Below are positions 14,549 through 23,500 of a DNA stretch of 31,607 nt, one piece after another. The DNA is from a virus, in IMG/VR virus record IMGVR_UViG_3300042356_000015, positions 1 through 31,607 of that record, one strand, 5' to 3'. The position numbers were made by a program, and so were the translations under genes. The notes beneath the pieces were generated by a model. That model saw nothing but the letters and a program-made list of their open reading frames with translations, did not search any database and was not told where the DNA came from. The first letter of the stretch is position 1, and each line of letters opens with the position of its first letter.

Positions 14549-15472
14549 TTAGTTTAGCATAGAAGATATAGATTTGTCAAACTGGAATTCAATACTCCTG
14601 ATTGCATCATCATCCATATCGCCAATGTCTTTGTATTTTTTATCTATGTTGATTACGCTGACTAGAGATCCAAGTTTTTCAACTAACTTATCTTTCATGA
14701 TCTTGCCAGCCTCATCATTGTCTGCAACAAGTACAACATTGTTGAAGTACTTTTCTAACAGTTTCATTTGAGATGCAGAAACGTTAGCGCCCAGTGTTGC
14801 AACTGCTGGGAAACCTACTTGGTCTAAGCGGATAGCATCAAATGATGACTCCACTACATATATAATACTAGAAGTCTTTACTCTATGCAAGTTAAAAAGA
14901 ATTTTGCTCTTTGGTAATCCTGGAGTATTCTTGAACTCTTTGCCCTCAACAGACCTACCAACAAATCCAATTGTCATGCCATCTGGAGAGTGAACAGGTA
15001 TCGTCACCATATCTTGTTTTTCTGAGTACCCCAAAGAAAACTTTTTTACTGAGTCTTCTGTAATATATCTTCCAGCGTAATACCTCATTGCCTTTGGAGA
15101 CTCTAATGCCTGATTATTAAGGCGCTTAATCAATACCTCATCATACTGAACAAAGTCAGGTGCTGCGTACATTGTCTTGTTTACAACAGACTCAATATTT
15201 GTTTCTGTTTCTTTGCTTTTAATATAGCGAGCAGTTTCAAAATAAGATCTTCCAGTTGTAAACATAATAAATTCTTCTAGGTTTTTTGTAGTTTGACAAC
15301 CAAAGCAAAAGAACAGCCCACTATCTTTTGCAACTTCTCCAGCAGGAGTTCTGCTATTGTTGTGATAGGGACAATAAATAATAAAGTCATTGCCAAACTC
15401 TGCTTCAATCTCAATTCCAGAACCGTTTAGTACACGGCGGATCTGCTCTTCACTATAGAGATTATTTGCCAT
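14549..15472 (-). CDS. DnaG-type primase
   Basis: This 307-residue primase makes RNA primers for the polymerase. A CHC2-type zinc site lies at C34-P-Y-H37 and C56-x2-C59 (FFCFGCQ). A TOPRIM domain follows, with the catalytic Glu in VVESSFD (208) and ADNDEAG (251 and 253). The N-terminal and central parts fit DnaG, but the C-terminal helicase-interaction domain is absent. I start at ATG 15472, eight bases after AAGGA; an earlier in-frame start at 15508 would add 12 residues inside dnaB. It overlaps dnaB by 11 bases, which links helicase and primase synthesis. Confidence 0.9.
   Translation of the reverse strand: MANNLYSEEQIRRVLNGSGIEIEAEFGNDFIIYCPYHNNSRTPAGEVAKDSGLFFCFGCQTTKNLEEFIMFTTGRSYFETARYIKSKETETNIESVVNKTMYAAPDFVQYDEVLIKRLNNQALESPKAMRYYAGRYITEDSVKKFSLGYSEKQDMVTIPVHSPDGMTIGFVGRSVEGKEFKNTPGLPKSKILFNLHRVKTSSIIYVVESSFDAIRLDQVGFPAVATLGANVSASQMKLLEKYFNNVVLVADNDEAGKIMKDKLVEKLGSLVSVINIDKKYKDIGDMDDDAIRSIEFQFDKSISSMLN
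14551..14580 (-). promoter_or_regulatory. Promoter candidate for the SSB-polymerase genes
   Basis: On the minus strand a perfect TTGACA (14580-14575) is followed after 18 bases by TAAACT (14556-14551) preceded by TGC, an extended -10 form. It overlaps the end of the primase gene and lies upstream of the SSB start at 14524. A TATAAT at 14542-14547 also exists, but its spacing to TTGACA is 26-27 bases, too long. Confidence 0.5.
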
Positions 15473-16685
15473 CTTCAAAATCCTTATAACGATAGTAGCC
15501 TTTGTCAAAGTCTACCTGAACTAAGAAGTCACCCATAAATCCATTACGATTCTTTCTGAATACACACTCAATTACATCGCTGTTAACTCCACGACCAAGT
15601 GCAAGCAACCAGTCAGCATCATAGGATATCTGCCTTGACCAAGCAGTTTGACCAAGTGTAGGTGGTGTGCTCAAGTCTTTTACATCATCTGGAGTTGCAG
15701 ATGAGATAGCAATAATAGGTACTTCTTCACTAATAGACATTAGTTTAAGTTCTCGTGAAAGGTTCTTCATCTTTACCGTTTCATTATCAGCACGCTGATT
15801 AGGACTCATTAGTTGAAGATAATCAACAACAACAAAATCTGGTCTATACTGATCAATCTTTCCACGAATAACGGAAGGAGTTACCTCTCCACCAGAGTCA
15901 TTAGAGATAATATGAAACTCTGGACGACCAGCAACTTTGTTGGCGTGCCACTTACGGAGCATATCAATTTCTACTTCACCATTAGATAACTTGCGGTGTG
16001 ACCAAAGACCCTCACCCATAATTGCAAATACACGGTTGCGAACTTCTGTCTCACTCATTTCAAGAGAAATAATCATTGGAGACTTTCCTTGTTTCCAAGC
16101 CTGCACTGCAAAATATAGTGCCATCCAAGATTTACCAATACCTGGATAAGCAAGGAATACTCCAAGTTGCCCTGGCATAATTCCAGCAGGGAGATAGTTA
16201 TCAAATCCTGGTAAGCCAGTTTTAATTCCTATAGCACCAAATTCATTTTGCTTCTGGACTCTTTCATAATATGCAACAGCATCTTCAAGATCGGTAGCAT
16301 CAATATCACGGATTGCAGCAGTATTCTTTTTTAATTCTGAAGTCTTGGTAATAAGATGCTCAAGTGCTTCTGTTCCATTACCAGTCTGAACATCTCCAGC
16401 AGCACTGCGAAGAATATCTTTTAGGCTATCGTTAAGGTATTCTGTTTGAAGTTCTGATAGATGATGTTTTGTTGATCCTACTCCAGGAACTGGCTCAAAG
16501 TCACGAAACTTTTCTCTAACTAGGTCTGATGGTGGAAGCGCTTGATTGTTTTCAGAGTATAAACGAATAAAATTCCAGATATCGTTATGTGTGCGTAGCA
16601 TAGTTTCAACATTAGCCTGAAGCAGTACGTGTATTTGTTTATCTTCTAATACTGCGGTAATTACTTTTGCCTCTGTATTATTCAC
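15462..16685 (-). CDS. dnaB: DnaB-like replicative helicase
   Basis: This 407-residue helicase has the RecA-fold core of DnaB: Walker A AYPGIGKS (179-186), the SLEMS motif (207-211), Walker B VVVDYLQLM (285-293), and a late RQISYDADW segment. The N-terminal domain (about 1-120) is shorter than in cellular DnaB but is followed by a typical linker. It would form a hexamer that unwinds the fork and works with the primase encoded immediately after it. It overlaps the small gene before it by eight bases, a slot where phages often place a helicase loader. Confidence 0.93.
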   Translation of the reverse strand: MNNTEAKVITAVLEDKQIHVLLQANVETMLRTHNDIWNFIRLYSENNQALPPSDLVREKFRDFEPVPGVGSTKHHLSELQTEYLNDSLKDILRSAAGDVQTGNGTEALEHLITKTSELKKNTAAIRDIDATDLEDAVAYYERVQKQNEFGAIGIKTGLPGFDNYLPAGIMPGQLGVFLAYPGIGKSWMALYFAVQAWKQGKSPMIISLEMSETEVRNRVFAIMGEGLWSHRKLSNGEVEIDMLRKWHANKVAGRPEFHIISNDSGGEVTPSVIRGKIDQYRPDFVVVDYLQLMSPNQRADNETVKMKNLSRELKLMSISEEVPIIAISSATPDDVKDLSTPPTLGQTAWSRQISYDADWLLALGRGVNSDVIECVFRKNRNGFMGDFLVQVDFDKGYYRYKDFEDGK

Positions 16686-16986
16686 TTAGCCACTCCTTAG
16701 CCATTCGTCTGCGCTCTGCTCTGTCTATTCTATCTTGCTCTACTTCTGCTTTACCATTTATAATTTTTTCTGTGTTATATGCAAAATAGTTCCAACTAGG
16801 ATCTTGTGCAATAGAAAAATAATATTCTAAAACATCATAGCATTGACTAATGCCATAGGACTCAATGAGTGCATCAGCAGCCCACTGTTCCACATTCAAA
16901 TTCATGTTGGACTTTTGCTCATATCTTTGAACATAAAACTTGTTAAATCTACTGAGCAAAGCCATTCGGTCTTTGCGGTCAGCCAT
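16678..16986 (-). CDS. Hypothetical protein before dnaB (possible replication accessory)
   Basis: This 102-residue, charged and mostly helical protein starts MADRKDRMALLSRFNKFY. It is rich in Tyr, Asn and Arg (RRRMAKEWL near the end) and has no metal or ATP motif. Position directly upstream of dnaB and an 8-base overlap suggest a role in helicase loading or replication initiation. That is inference from order alone. It joins the gene before it by TAATG. I do not recognise the family. Confidence 0.72.
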   Translation of the reverse strand: MADRKDRMALLSRFNKFYVQRYEQKSNMNLNVEQWAADALIESYGISQCYDVLEYYFSIAQDPSWNYFAYNTEKIINGKAEVEQDRIDRAERRRMAKEWLSE

Positions 16987-17195
16987 TATGCTTCGGCAGC
17001 CTCTTCTTGTGCCTCACGGATCTTGTCTGTCAACTTGTCCTCTACGAACTTATAGACACGCTCAAAAGCCTGATCTGTATTTTCACCATCACGTTTGCTA
17101 TCTACAACCCCAAGGTCAAGTCGTAGTGATTGAAAGTTACCCAGATTAAGTGTGTAGCCCAGAGTAACTGATACCTTTGTTAAATCGTTTTCCAT
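16986..17195 (-). CDS. Hypothetical protein
   Basis: This 69-residue protein has a beta-rich first half (TKVSVTLGYTLNLGNFQSLR) and a strongly charged helical second half ending EEAAEA. The pattern recalls small phage proteins whose N-terminal strand region begins with a similar G-x-NLGNF-x-S motif. I cannot give a function. The ATG at 17195 is 18 bases after the HTH gene, and its stop forms TAATG with the next gene. Confidence 0.75.
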   Translation of the reverse strand: MENDLTKVSVTLGYTLNLGNFQSLRLDLGVVDSKRDGENTDQAFERVYKFVEDKLTDKIREAQEEAAEA

Positions 17196-17212
17196 TATCC
17201 ACCCATTTCATT

Positions 17213-17755
17213 TTAAATGGACTCACTCCACACTGGAATAAATCGTCCATCTTCTGTCTTCGTATATGTAAGTATACCGTCTCCCATACGCCGTGTCAAT
17301 TCTTGGCTTGTCGGAGTCATGTTGTTTGTTATTAATTTGTCTTTTCTTGGTTGCCCAATATGTATACTTGCAAGTATAGCACGAATCTCTTTGACATGCG
17401 ATTCTGAATAATACGCTCTTGTTTGCCAAGATCTTTCTCCATTTAAACTAGCACCAATCGGTGGAGGAATAACTCCTCGTTTAATTAAACTTGGAATATA
17501 CTTTCTATGTCTATTGACAAGAATAGCGGTTTCTGATACACTGTAGGCTCTTTCTCTTTGTTTTTTAAAATCAACAAGCATACAAGATTCTAATCTGTCT
17601 TTTGTTATGTTGTATACAGTTACTAGTCCTGTTGATCTTGAAGAATGATGAACTTTTATTAGGTCCCCATTTAAAAACCATACTTTAACTTTACCCTTAA
17701 TTACAGGTTCGTTATTGTATGCTTCGCTCTGGATTTTTCGCTTAGAAGTATCCAT
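17213..17755 (-). CDS. HTH DNA-binding protein, MerR/excisionase-like
   Basis: This 180-residue protein has a central HTH-like region, about residues 72-125. It reads AYSVSETAILVNRHRKYIPS, then LIKRGVIPPP, then YYSESHVKEIRAIL. This is the layout of MerR- or excisionase-type winged helices: recognition helix, a Pro wing, and a second helix. The first 65 residues are beta-rich and may be a partner or ligand domain. It probably binds DNA as a regulator or architectural factor. AAGGA six bases before ATG 17755 supports this start despite a 55-base overlap with the zinc-ribbon gene. Confidence 0.72.
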   Translation of the reverse strand: MDTSKRKIQSEAYNNEPVIKGKVKVWFLNGDLIKVHHSSRSTGLVTVYNITKDRLESCMLVDFKKQRERAYSVSETAILVNRHRKYIPSLIKRGVIPPPIGASLNGERSWQTRAYYSESHVKEIRAILASIHIGQPRKDKLITNNMTPTSQELTRRMGDGILTYTKTEDGRFIPVWSESI

Positions 17756-17892
17756 GCGCCTTCCTTACTTTCGTTTGGTGGGTGAAAAAATCTTCTTGAC
17801 CCACAATGAATACAGTAAGTTTCAACATGATCAATACTAGAGTATTGTCTATCAACGAACATTCTGCCTTTGCATTTTTTGCAAGAAATCAA
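17701..17892 (-). CDS. Small zinc-ribbon protein (TTG start)
   Basis: This 63-residue protein has a C4-x2-C7 and C27-x2-C30 zinc ribbon with DRQYSSIDHVE between the pairs, followed by a charged tail. I take TTG at 17892: AAGGA lies seven bases upstream, right after the stop of the fibre gene. The longer frame to 17967 would overlap that gene by 59 bases and add an odd Leu-rich stretch. The last 55 bases overlap the next gene in another frame, which is longer than elsewhere in this window. Function unknown; probably nucleic-acid or protein binding. Confidence 0.7.
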   Translation of the reverse strand: MISCKKCKGRMFVDRQYSSIDHVETYCIHCGSRRFFHPPNESKEGAWILLSEKSRAKHTITNL

Positions 17893-17908
17893 TTTGTTTT
17901 CCTTAATG

Positions 17909-18349
17909 TTAGTTTGGTATACCAATAACAATAAGGTTAACACCAACAGTAAGATCGCCAGCAGCATTAAATCTCACAATGCCATCCACCCTTGTTGTTG
18001 TAACGCTTGTTAGTGTTACTGTTACGTTTTGTCCCGCTGGAGTTCCACCTTTATTGATTGGTGTTGCAGTAACTACTGGTGCATATTTAAAGTCGCTGTA
18101 GGGAAAAGAAAATGGAACTTCTGAAGAAGCAGTAACTGTTTTGTTATTTGCTACATCTACATACCCACCAACAAACTTTGCATCTGATGTTTTTACACTT
18201 TGTGGACCAGCAGTCCCTGCATCCACGGTCGTAGACTTGTAGGTTGCTGAGGACACTTGTGCAGACAGATCATTAACTGCCTTGGTTAGTTCATAGATGT
18301 ACGTAACATCTATCGGTTGCCCTCTTTCGGGTAGCGGTACTTTTGCCAT
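17909..18349 (-). CDS. Tail fibre-tip-like protein with lectin-like C-terminus
   Basis: This 146-residue protein has a short helical start (LTKAVNDLSAQVSS) and then a beta-rich domain. VPFSFPYSDFKYAPVVTATP followed by evenly spaced strands resembles H-type lectin domains that end phage or invertebrate adhesins. I infer a receptor-contacting role at the tail tip. It is the last gene of the tail block and follows four other tail-tip genes. GGAG lies before ATG 18349, and a tandem GATATAATGG repeat overlaps the start. Confidence 0.65.
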   Translation of the reverse strand: MAKVPLPERGQPIDVTYIYELTKAVNDLSAQVSSATYKSTTVDAGTAGPQSVKTSDAKFVGGYVDVANNKTVTASSEVPFSFPYSDFKYAPVVTATPINKGGTPAGQNVTVTLTSVTTTRVDGIVRFNAAGDLTVGVNLIVIGIPN

Positions 18350-18366
18350 TATATCTCCATTATATC
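18346..18366 (-). repeat. Tandem GATATAATGG repeat overlapping a start codon
   Basis: Two exact 10-base copies (18357-18366 and 18346-18355), one base apart, read GATATAATGG on the minus strand. The first includes an extended -10 form TGATATAAT (18359-18367) right after the preceding stop. The second contains the ATG of the next gene. The -10 is so close that any transcript would start within a few bases of the ATG. Confidence 0.6.
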
Positions 18367-18367
18367 A

Positions 18368-18868
18368 TTAGACCGTGTGCATTGCTGGGTTATAGACACG
18401 CAATGTCGTATAGTCCCTTGTTACTGGTTCTCCTACTAAGTATACCTCAACTGTGATTCTATTCGGAACATAAGACTGATCTACCCCACCACTAAAAAAT
18501 GTATCTGGAACAACAAACCTAGTGCTATTTGTTGTTATTCTTTCTGCATAGTTCCAGTCACCTATTCCATCTGACTTGCTCCACTTAATCCAAATGTCAT
18601 AATCTTTTGCTTGACGAATAGTATTAGAGCCAATTTTAACTACTACGGGGTCCCACGTTACATTAACAACACCAGAAGATGAAGATATATTTATTTTTCC
18701 AGGAACATATGTATAATTAGGATCAACACTATAAACAGAAGACCAAGAAGATCCTCTGTTTTTATCTTCAGAGATAAGTCTATATCTTACGCTATATGTA
18801 CCATTGATGCTATTAATCGGTGGCAAATCTTCTTTTAAAACTTTTGCCTTTTTAATAATTTCAGCCAT
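18368..18868 (-). CDS. Tail-associated Ig/FN3-like protein
   Basis: This 166-residue, beta-rich protein has Ser/Val/Tyr-rich strands and a segment (SSSSGVVNVTWDPVVVK, then KDYDIWIKWS) typical of an FN3- or Ig-like fold: a Trp in strand B and a Tyr-x-Ile-x-Trp strand later. Ig-like domains decorate phage tails and help surface adsorption. TAATG joins it to the gene before, so it is translated with the fibre genes. Exact role unknown. Confidence 0.72.
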   Translation of the reverse strand: MAEIIKKAKVLKEDLPPINSINGTYSVRYRLISEDKNRGSSWSSVYSVDPNYTYVPGKINISSSSGVVNVTWDPVVVKIGSNTIRQAKDYDIWIKWSKSDGIGDWNYAERITTNSTRFVVPDTFFSGGVDQSYVPNRITVEVYLVGEPVTRDYTTLRVYNPAMHTV

Positions 18869-19992
18869 TATGTAACGCCTATAGAAAATCTAAACTCAAC
18901 ATAGTTGCTTGTATTAGGTGATTTAATAATTGACTCTGAGGTAGGATTTTGAATAACCGAGTATCCTGTAAGGCCATATAAGACATTTACAGTTCCAACA
19001 TTTTCTAGCCTCATTGCATCAAGAGCAATATAATAGTCATCTGAAACCACTCCACCATCAATAGCACTAACATAAATTTTAGCAACAGTAACAGCATTCC
19101 ATGTAAAATTAGCACTTGTATATAGTTCTTGAAGTTGTTTTGAAATAACCACATATCTATTTTCAGTTAAATCATACTCTCCTGCCCCAGTACCATTAGT
19201 TATTTCTGCCTCAAACCTAGCATACTCTCCAGTTCCAGCGTCTGTTGATGCAAAGTCTACAAGAATTCTAACTGTGTCGGGTGCAAGAGCAGAATCTCCA
19301 TCTTTGTTGATAACAGAAAAGGCTAGCCTAAGTTCATCTATTGGAGAGTTTTGAGAAAAGTTTGCACTTGGTCTAGTGTAGTGTATGTGATTAGATCCTG
19401 CACCAATAACAAAGTGCCCTCCGCTAACCGTCAAGGTTGCATCATCACCACGCATAAATATTACGTTATTTAAAAATCTGCACCTTTCGTACCTATTCGC
19501 TCTTGATGTTTTATAAAAAATTGAATTATCTGCGTTTGTTTGAAAAACTTTTAGCGTTGTTGAAATTATGTTGTCATCATCATCATCAAGTGCTTCAGGT
19601 ATTGGCGTAATCGCTGTTGCTGAAGATGATGTGTGGTAGTTCCAATTTTCTGAACTAGAAAAAGAAAAAACTGTTTTGCTGTCATATGATCCTGCAGAAG
19701 GGTTTGATTTTGCAGAAAAAATTCCAACCTCTGTTATTTCATATCTTTCTTCTGCTGGAAGTTCTGCAGAAAAAACAATCTTGTCTAAGCCACCTTCACT
19801 TACAAACCCTCTAGAAGATATTGGTATTCTTAGCATTTCAAAATCAAGAGTTTTCTTCTCTGAATAGTTTCCAAGTACATCCGTAGTGTCAAGAGGTTTG
19901 GGGCCACAACCAATAGCCACATATGAAGCATAGGCTGGAGCCTGGCCAAGTAGGTATTTTCCAAGAATAGACTTGCCTTTACTAGTTATCAA
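18868..19992 (-). CDS. Putative tail fibre/baseplate protein
   Basis: This 374-residue protein begins with a region (about 1-95) that reads like the tail-proximal part of phage fibres, including VAIGCGPKPLDTTD and YEITEVGIFSA. The middle has a run of five Asp (DDDDDN, near residue 136) followed by beta-rich segments with many Asn and Ser. No enzymatic motif is visible. The start is TTG at 19992, preceded by GGGAG, and overlaps the previous stop by four bases. I infer a fibre or baseplate component from position and composition. Confidence 0.72.
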   Translation of the reverse strand: MITSKGKSILGKYLLGQAPAYASYVAIGCGPKPLDTTDVLGNYSEKKTLDFEMLRIPISSRGFVSEGGLDKIVFSAELPAEERYEITEVGIFSAKSNPSAGSYDSKTVFSFSSSENWNYHTSSSATAITPIPEALDDDDDNIISTTLKVFQTNADNSIFYKTSRANRYERCRFLNNVIFMRGDDATLTVSGGHFVIGAGSNHIHYTRPSANFSQNSPIDELRLAFSVINKDGDSALAPDTVRILVDFASTDAGTGEYARFEAEITNGTGAGEYDLTENRYVVISKQLQELYTSANFTWNAVTVAKIYVSAIDGGVVSDDYYIALDAMRLENVGTVNVLYGLTGYSVIQNPTSESIIKSPNTSNYVEFRFSIGVT

Positions 19993-20519
19993 GATACTCC
20001 CTCATTAAAATCTGTCTCATATATTGTACCACTTCTGGCTATTTGAACTTCTACCTGTTCATCTATTTCAAGATTTACGGTCTCCACAATCAAGTTTCCA
20101 GTTACTGGGTCTATGTACACATAATCTCCCGAAGTTCCCTCTCCTGTTTGGGGAATCTTGTCGTCAAGTTTAATAGGAAAGTTTGCAAAGTATTTATCTG
20201 AGGTTGCCTGAAGGCTAACAATATTATTAGGGTTATACTGTTGCTCTATAGATGAAAGATTTTTGATTGGCTGATAACTAATCTTTTGTCCGTTAACAGT
20301 GTCACGTCTTGCAATGTTAATTAACTCCTGTCCCCCAATATTTTCAAAAATTAAATCTGCCATTAATTCTACAGGAACTGCTCCATCATCAAACAATATG
20401 ATATCTTTGGTAGCACTTTTTACCTGTGTGGTACTGCTTGAAGAAACAAAAGCAATGCCTATTGATGTTGGTGTCGCAGGAGTAGCAGACACCGACCCCA
20501 TATTATTTTCTATAGCCAT
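19989..20519 (-). CDS. Tail structural protein, unknown
   Basis: This 176-residue protein, mostly beta, sits between the giant hub protein and the fibre. Its segments LMADLIFENIGGQELINIAR, YNPNNIVSLQ and DYVYIDPVTGNLIVE are not motifs I can name, but the style is that of a tail-tip connector. It has no signal peptide, cysteine or membrane span. I place the start at ATG 20519, two bases past the hub stop with GAGG upstream; a longer frame from 20531 would overlap the hub gene. Confidence 0.72.
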   Translation of the reverse strand: MAIENNMGSVSATPATPTSIGIAFVSSSSTTQVKSATKDIILFDDGAVPVELMADLIFENIGGQELINIARRDTVNGQKISYQPIKNLSSIEQQYNPNNIVSLQATSDKYFANFPIKLDDKIPQTGEGTSGDYVYIDPVTGNLIVETVNLEIDEQVEVQIARSGTIYETDFNEGVS

Positions 20520-20520
20520 C

Positions 20521-23500
20521 CTACACCTCACTCAAGTATATTGTCATATTTGGTCCATCTAGATTTCTTGTATATTCAATATTATACACGACAAATCTAG
20601 TTAAAGGTGTAGCAATAATGTCAAGATTGTTATTATCCTTATAATTAATTGTAACTATATCTCCTAGTTGAATTGTTGGTATGCTAAAGATTTTTACACC
20701 AACAGATCTTTTTGGTGTCATAAGTTTATCAATTATCCATCCCATTAGGCTATTAGCAGAATCTTGAGTCTGAATATATTGAGCATCAATTGAAAATTCG
20801 TTATTGCCATAAATCATTCTGCTTTGTTTTATTTTATTATATATTTCTGCCTCAACATACGGAGATGTTAAAACTGTTGCCCCTTGCATTTCTGGATCAG
20901 ATAGGCTAGATCTTTTATTAAAGTATTCATCAACAGTTAGTTCATGGGTGGTGTCCTGTGTAAATGTGATGCCTTGAATTCTGAGATAGTTTCCACTTGT
21001 GTCATCAAGAACAATTGCCTTATCTGTAGCATTAAATACAAGAAACTCGGCGCCATATGAATCTGCATAGAAACCAGAAGTAGTATATCCCTTGATGCGA
21101 TTAAATGTTGGAGATAGTTGTGCATACAATGCTGGATAGGCACGATCATACTTAATGTCAAAATATGCACACTCCCTCATGATAGTTCCGAATTCATCAA
21201 AATACATATTATACTTTGGTGGCTGCTGTGCGCTTACACCTGAAAGATAGGTAGACTGAACAAAGCCACTCATTGCATACTTTCTAAATGACTCATTAAT
21301 ATCTATTGCATCATCTACAAAAGTTTTAGATATCGTATCAACTACTGTAGCAACTGTATTTTGAGAATAGTTATCTGCTAAAGCATAAATATTTTCAAAC
21401 ATAACTCTAGATGATCCACGAGTAAAAAGGGCCATGTTATTATATATTGGTAGTGGATCTACGTCATCAACAATTTTAATTAAATTATTATTTATATATA
21501 AATAAAATCTTCTGGTTTTTCCAATGTCTTTATATTCAACAGATAGATCGTATACTGTTGGAGTTTCTTCAGTTGTCATTCTATACTGTCCCGTGAAACT
21601 ACCATCGTCAACTGTAATTTTTGAAAGGCCTCCCCAAAGTTTTACTGGAATAGCATTTGAGTTTGCATTATCTTTTTTAATTTTATAAAACAAAACATTA
21701 TGAATTACAACATCTTCAGAGCCATCTGGGTTTGTTTTAAGATAGGACTCAACGTTGCTTTCTGTTAATGCAACAATTTCAAAGTAATAGCCATTGTTCG
21801 TGTCTGGATTAAGCATAACGCCAAGACCACCAGAGCCACCTCCAATACTAACATTTTGATCGGTAAGAGATCCCGTTACTTGGTAATAAGAACTACTTCC
21901 TGTTGGTGTTTGACCTCTTGTTTGGTTATTTTGAATTTTTCCAATTATACGCATTCTTGTTCCAAAATGTTTATAAGCATTGTCTAGTGGCTTGTAAACA
22001 TAAGAAATGAAATCGGTTGCTTTTTCTGTAGTAGTAAACGCTGGACCGTTCATAACAAGTGCAGATGATTGAATAGTTCCAGTTCTTGTTTGGCTAAAAG
22101 AGTTTACTTCTGTTTCTGTTTTGCCGCTTATAGACATAAAGTTTCTTATAATGCTATTTCTTGTTGTCTGCTTTGCACGCTCATTGTTAATTCCAGCAGC
22201 ACCAACGGATGTAGTTGGAACTGTTGGAAGCGCATCTGTTGTAAATAGGTAGTCAGAGTTCATAGTACATCCACGAACGTTGTCATTGTTTGACCAATAA
22301 GAACTAATTCCAGCAGTGTGTGCTGTTGGCTGTGTTCCAAACTGTCCACGACCATGCTCAACTACGGCACCGTTCTTCATTCTTGTGATGCCATTAACTG
22401 TTTCGTAATAGGGAACAGTGTAAATTCTTATTCTTCCCGTTGGATATATTTTTCCATTAAAAGGTATAACTGAAAAATATTTTTGATATTCTTCATTGCT
22501 GCTAATCCAAACATTGCTAGATCCTTGTTTATGATTAGATTTCCATTCTTGAATAGTTTTATCTGCCGCTTCCTGAGTGATTGACTTTGCTTTAACCTGC
22601 GCCTCAAGGGTAGAGATAACTGATGCAGGAGCAAGGTTTCCAGGATCTACAAAGTATTGTTTTGTGTAGTCTATTGTTCCATCTGACTTGATATCATACC
22701 AAAGTCCAAGTGTAACGCTAAACTCAGCAGCATCATACTTAACAACTTCTGCATTAGAGTATAGGTATCCACTATATCTTGTAAGCCAATAAACATTTTC
22801 TCCTAGGTCAATTATGTTATTTGTTATTTGATTTCCAACAACCGTGGGGACAGCACTAGTAACATCTGATGCAATTGGCATAGCACCTAATACATAACTG
22901 CCCTGAGTGCTTGCAACTTCGTTTATAGTTTTTGTATTTTCAGTTCCAGATACTTCCCATAGCAGTGCAGGCTTATATATCCAGGTTTTTTCTTGATCTA
23001 CCAAACTTGCTTGGCGGATTGACCCATAGGATCTTTGAATATATCTAGTTGTATAATTAATTTTACCAGCATTAAAAACTTTCTTGTCTTCGGATGATAT
23101 AGAGATAATATTAGGAAGATTTCCAAATGTAAAGTTTTCAGTTACACCTGTATCTGATTGATTGTTTGATCCAGAAAGAACAAATGCAATTTGTCTTTGT
23201 GTTTGTGCTTCTGAAGGCATTAGATAATCTTTGCTCATTACTACAAAATTATTGTTCTCATCAAAAAACATTGCACTCTGTGTTGATATTGCCAACTGAT
23301 TTAAAACTTCTGCAACGTTTTGATCTGGGGCAATAAAAAAATATGGAATGACTGGATCTTTTTCTCCAGCAACTCTAAGAAAGGTGTAGTTTGTAAAACC
23401 AATATAGTCAAGCAACAGAGTAATTGCATAACTAAGAGATGCCTCAGTAACAAGCATTCTTGGTGCTGGCATTGATTCAAAAAAGAAATACAGATCTCTT

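Noticed and set aside
17373-17381. TGCTATACT inside the HTH gene as a promoter
   Set aside because: It is inside coding sequence about 180 bases before the next start and may be chance; not enough to call. The same applies to TGCTATACT at 6690-6698.
17701-17967. Longer form of the zinc-ribbon gene starting at 17967
   Set aside because: The added 25 residues are a Leu-rich stretch encoded within the preceding fibre gene; TTG at 17892 has a proper AAGGA site seven bases upstream.
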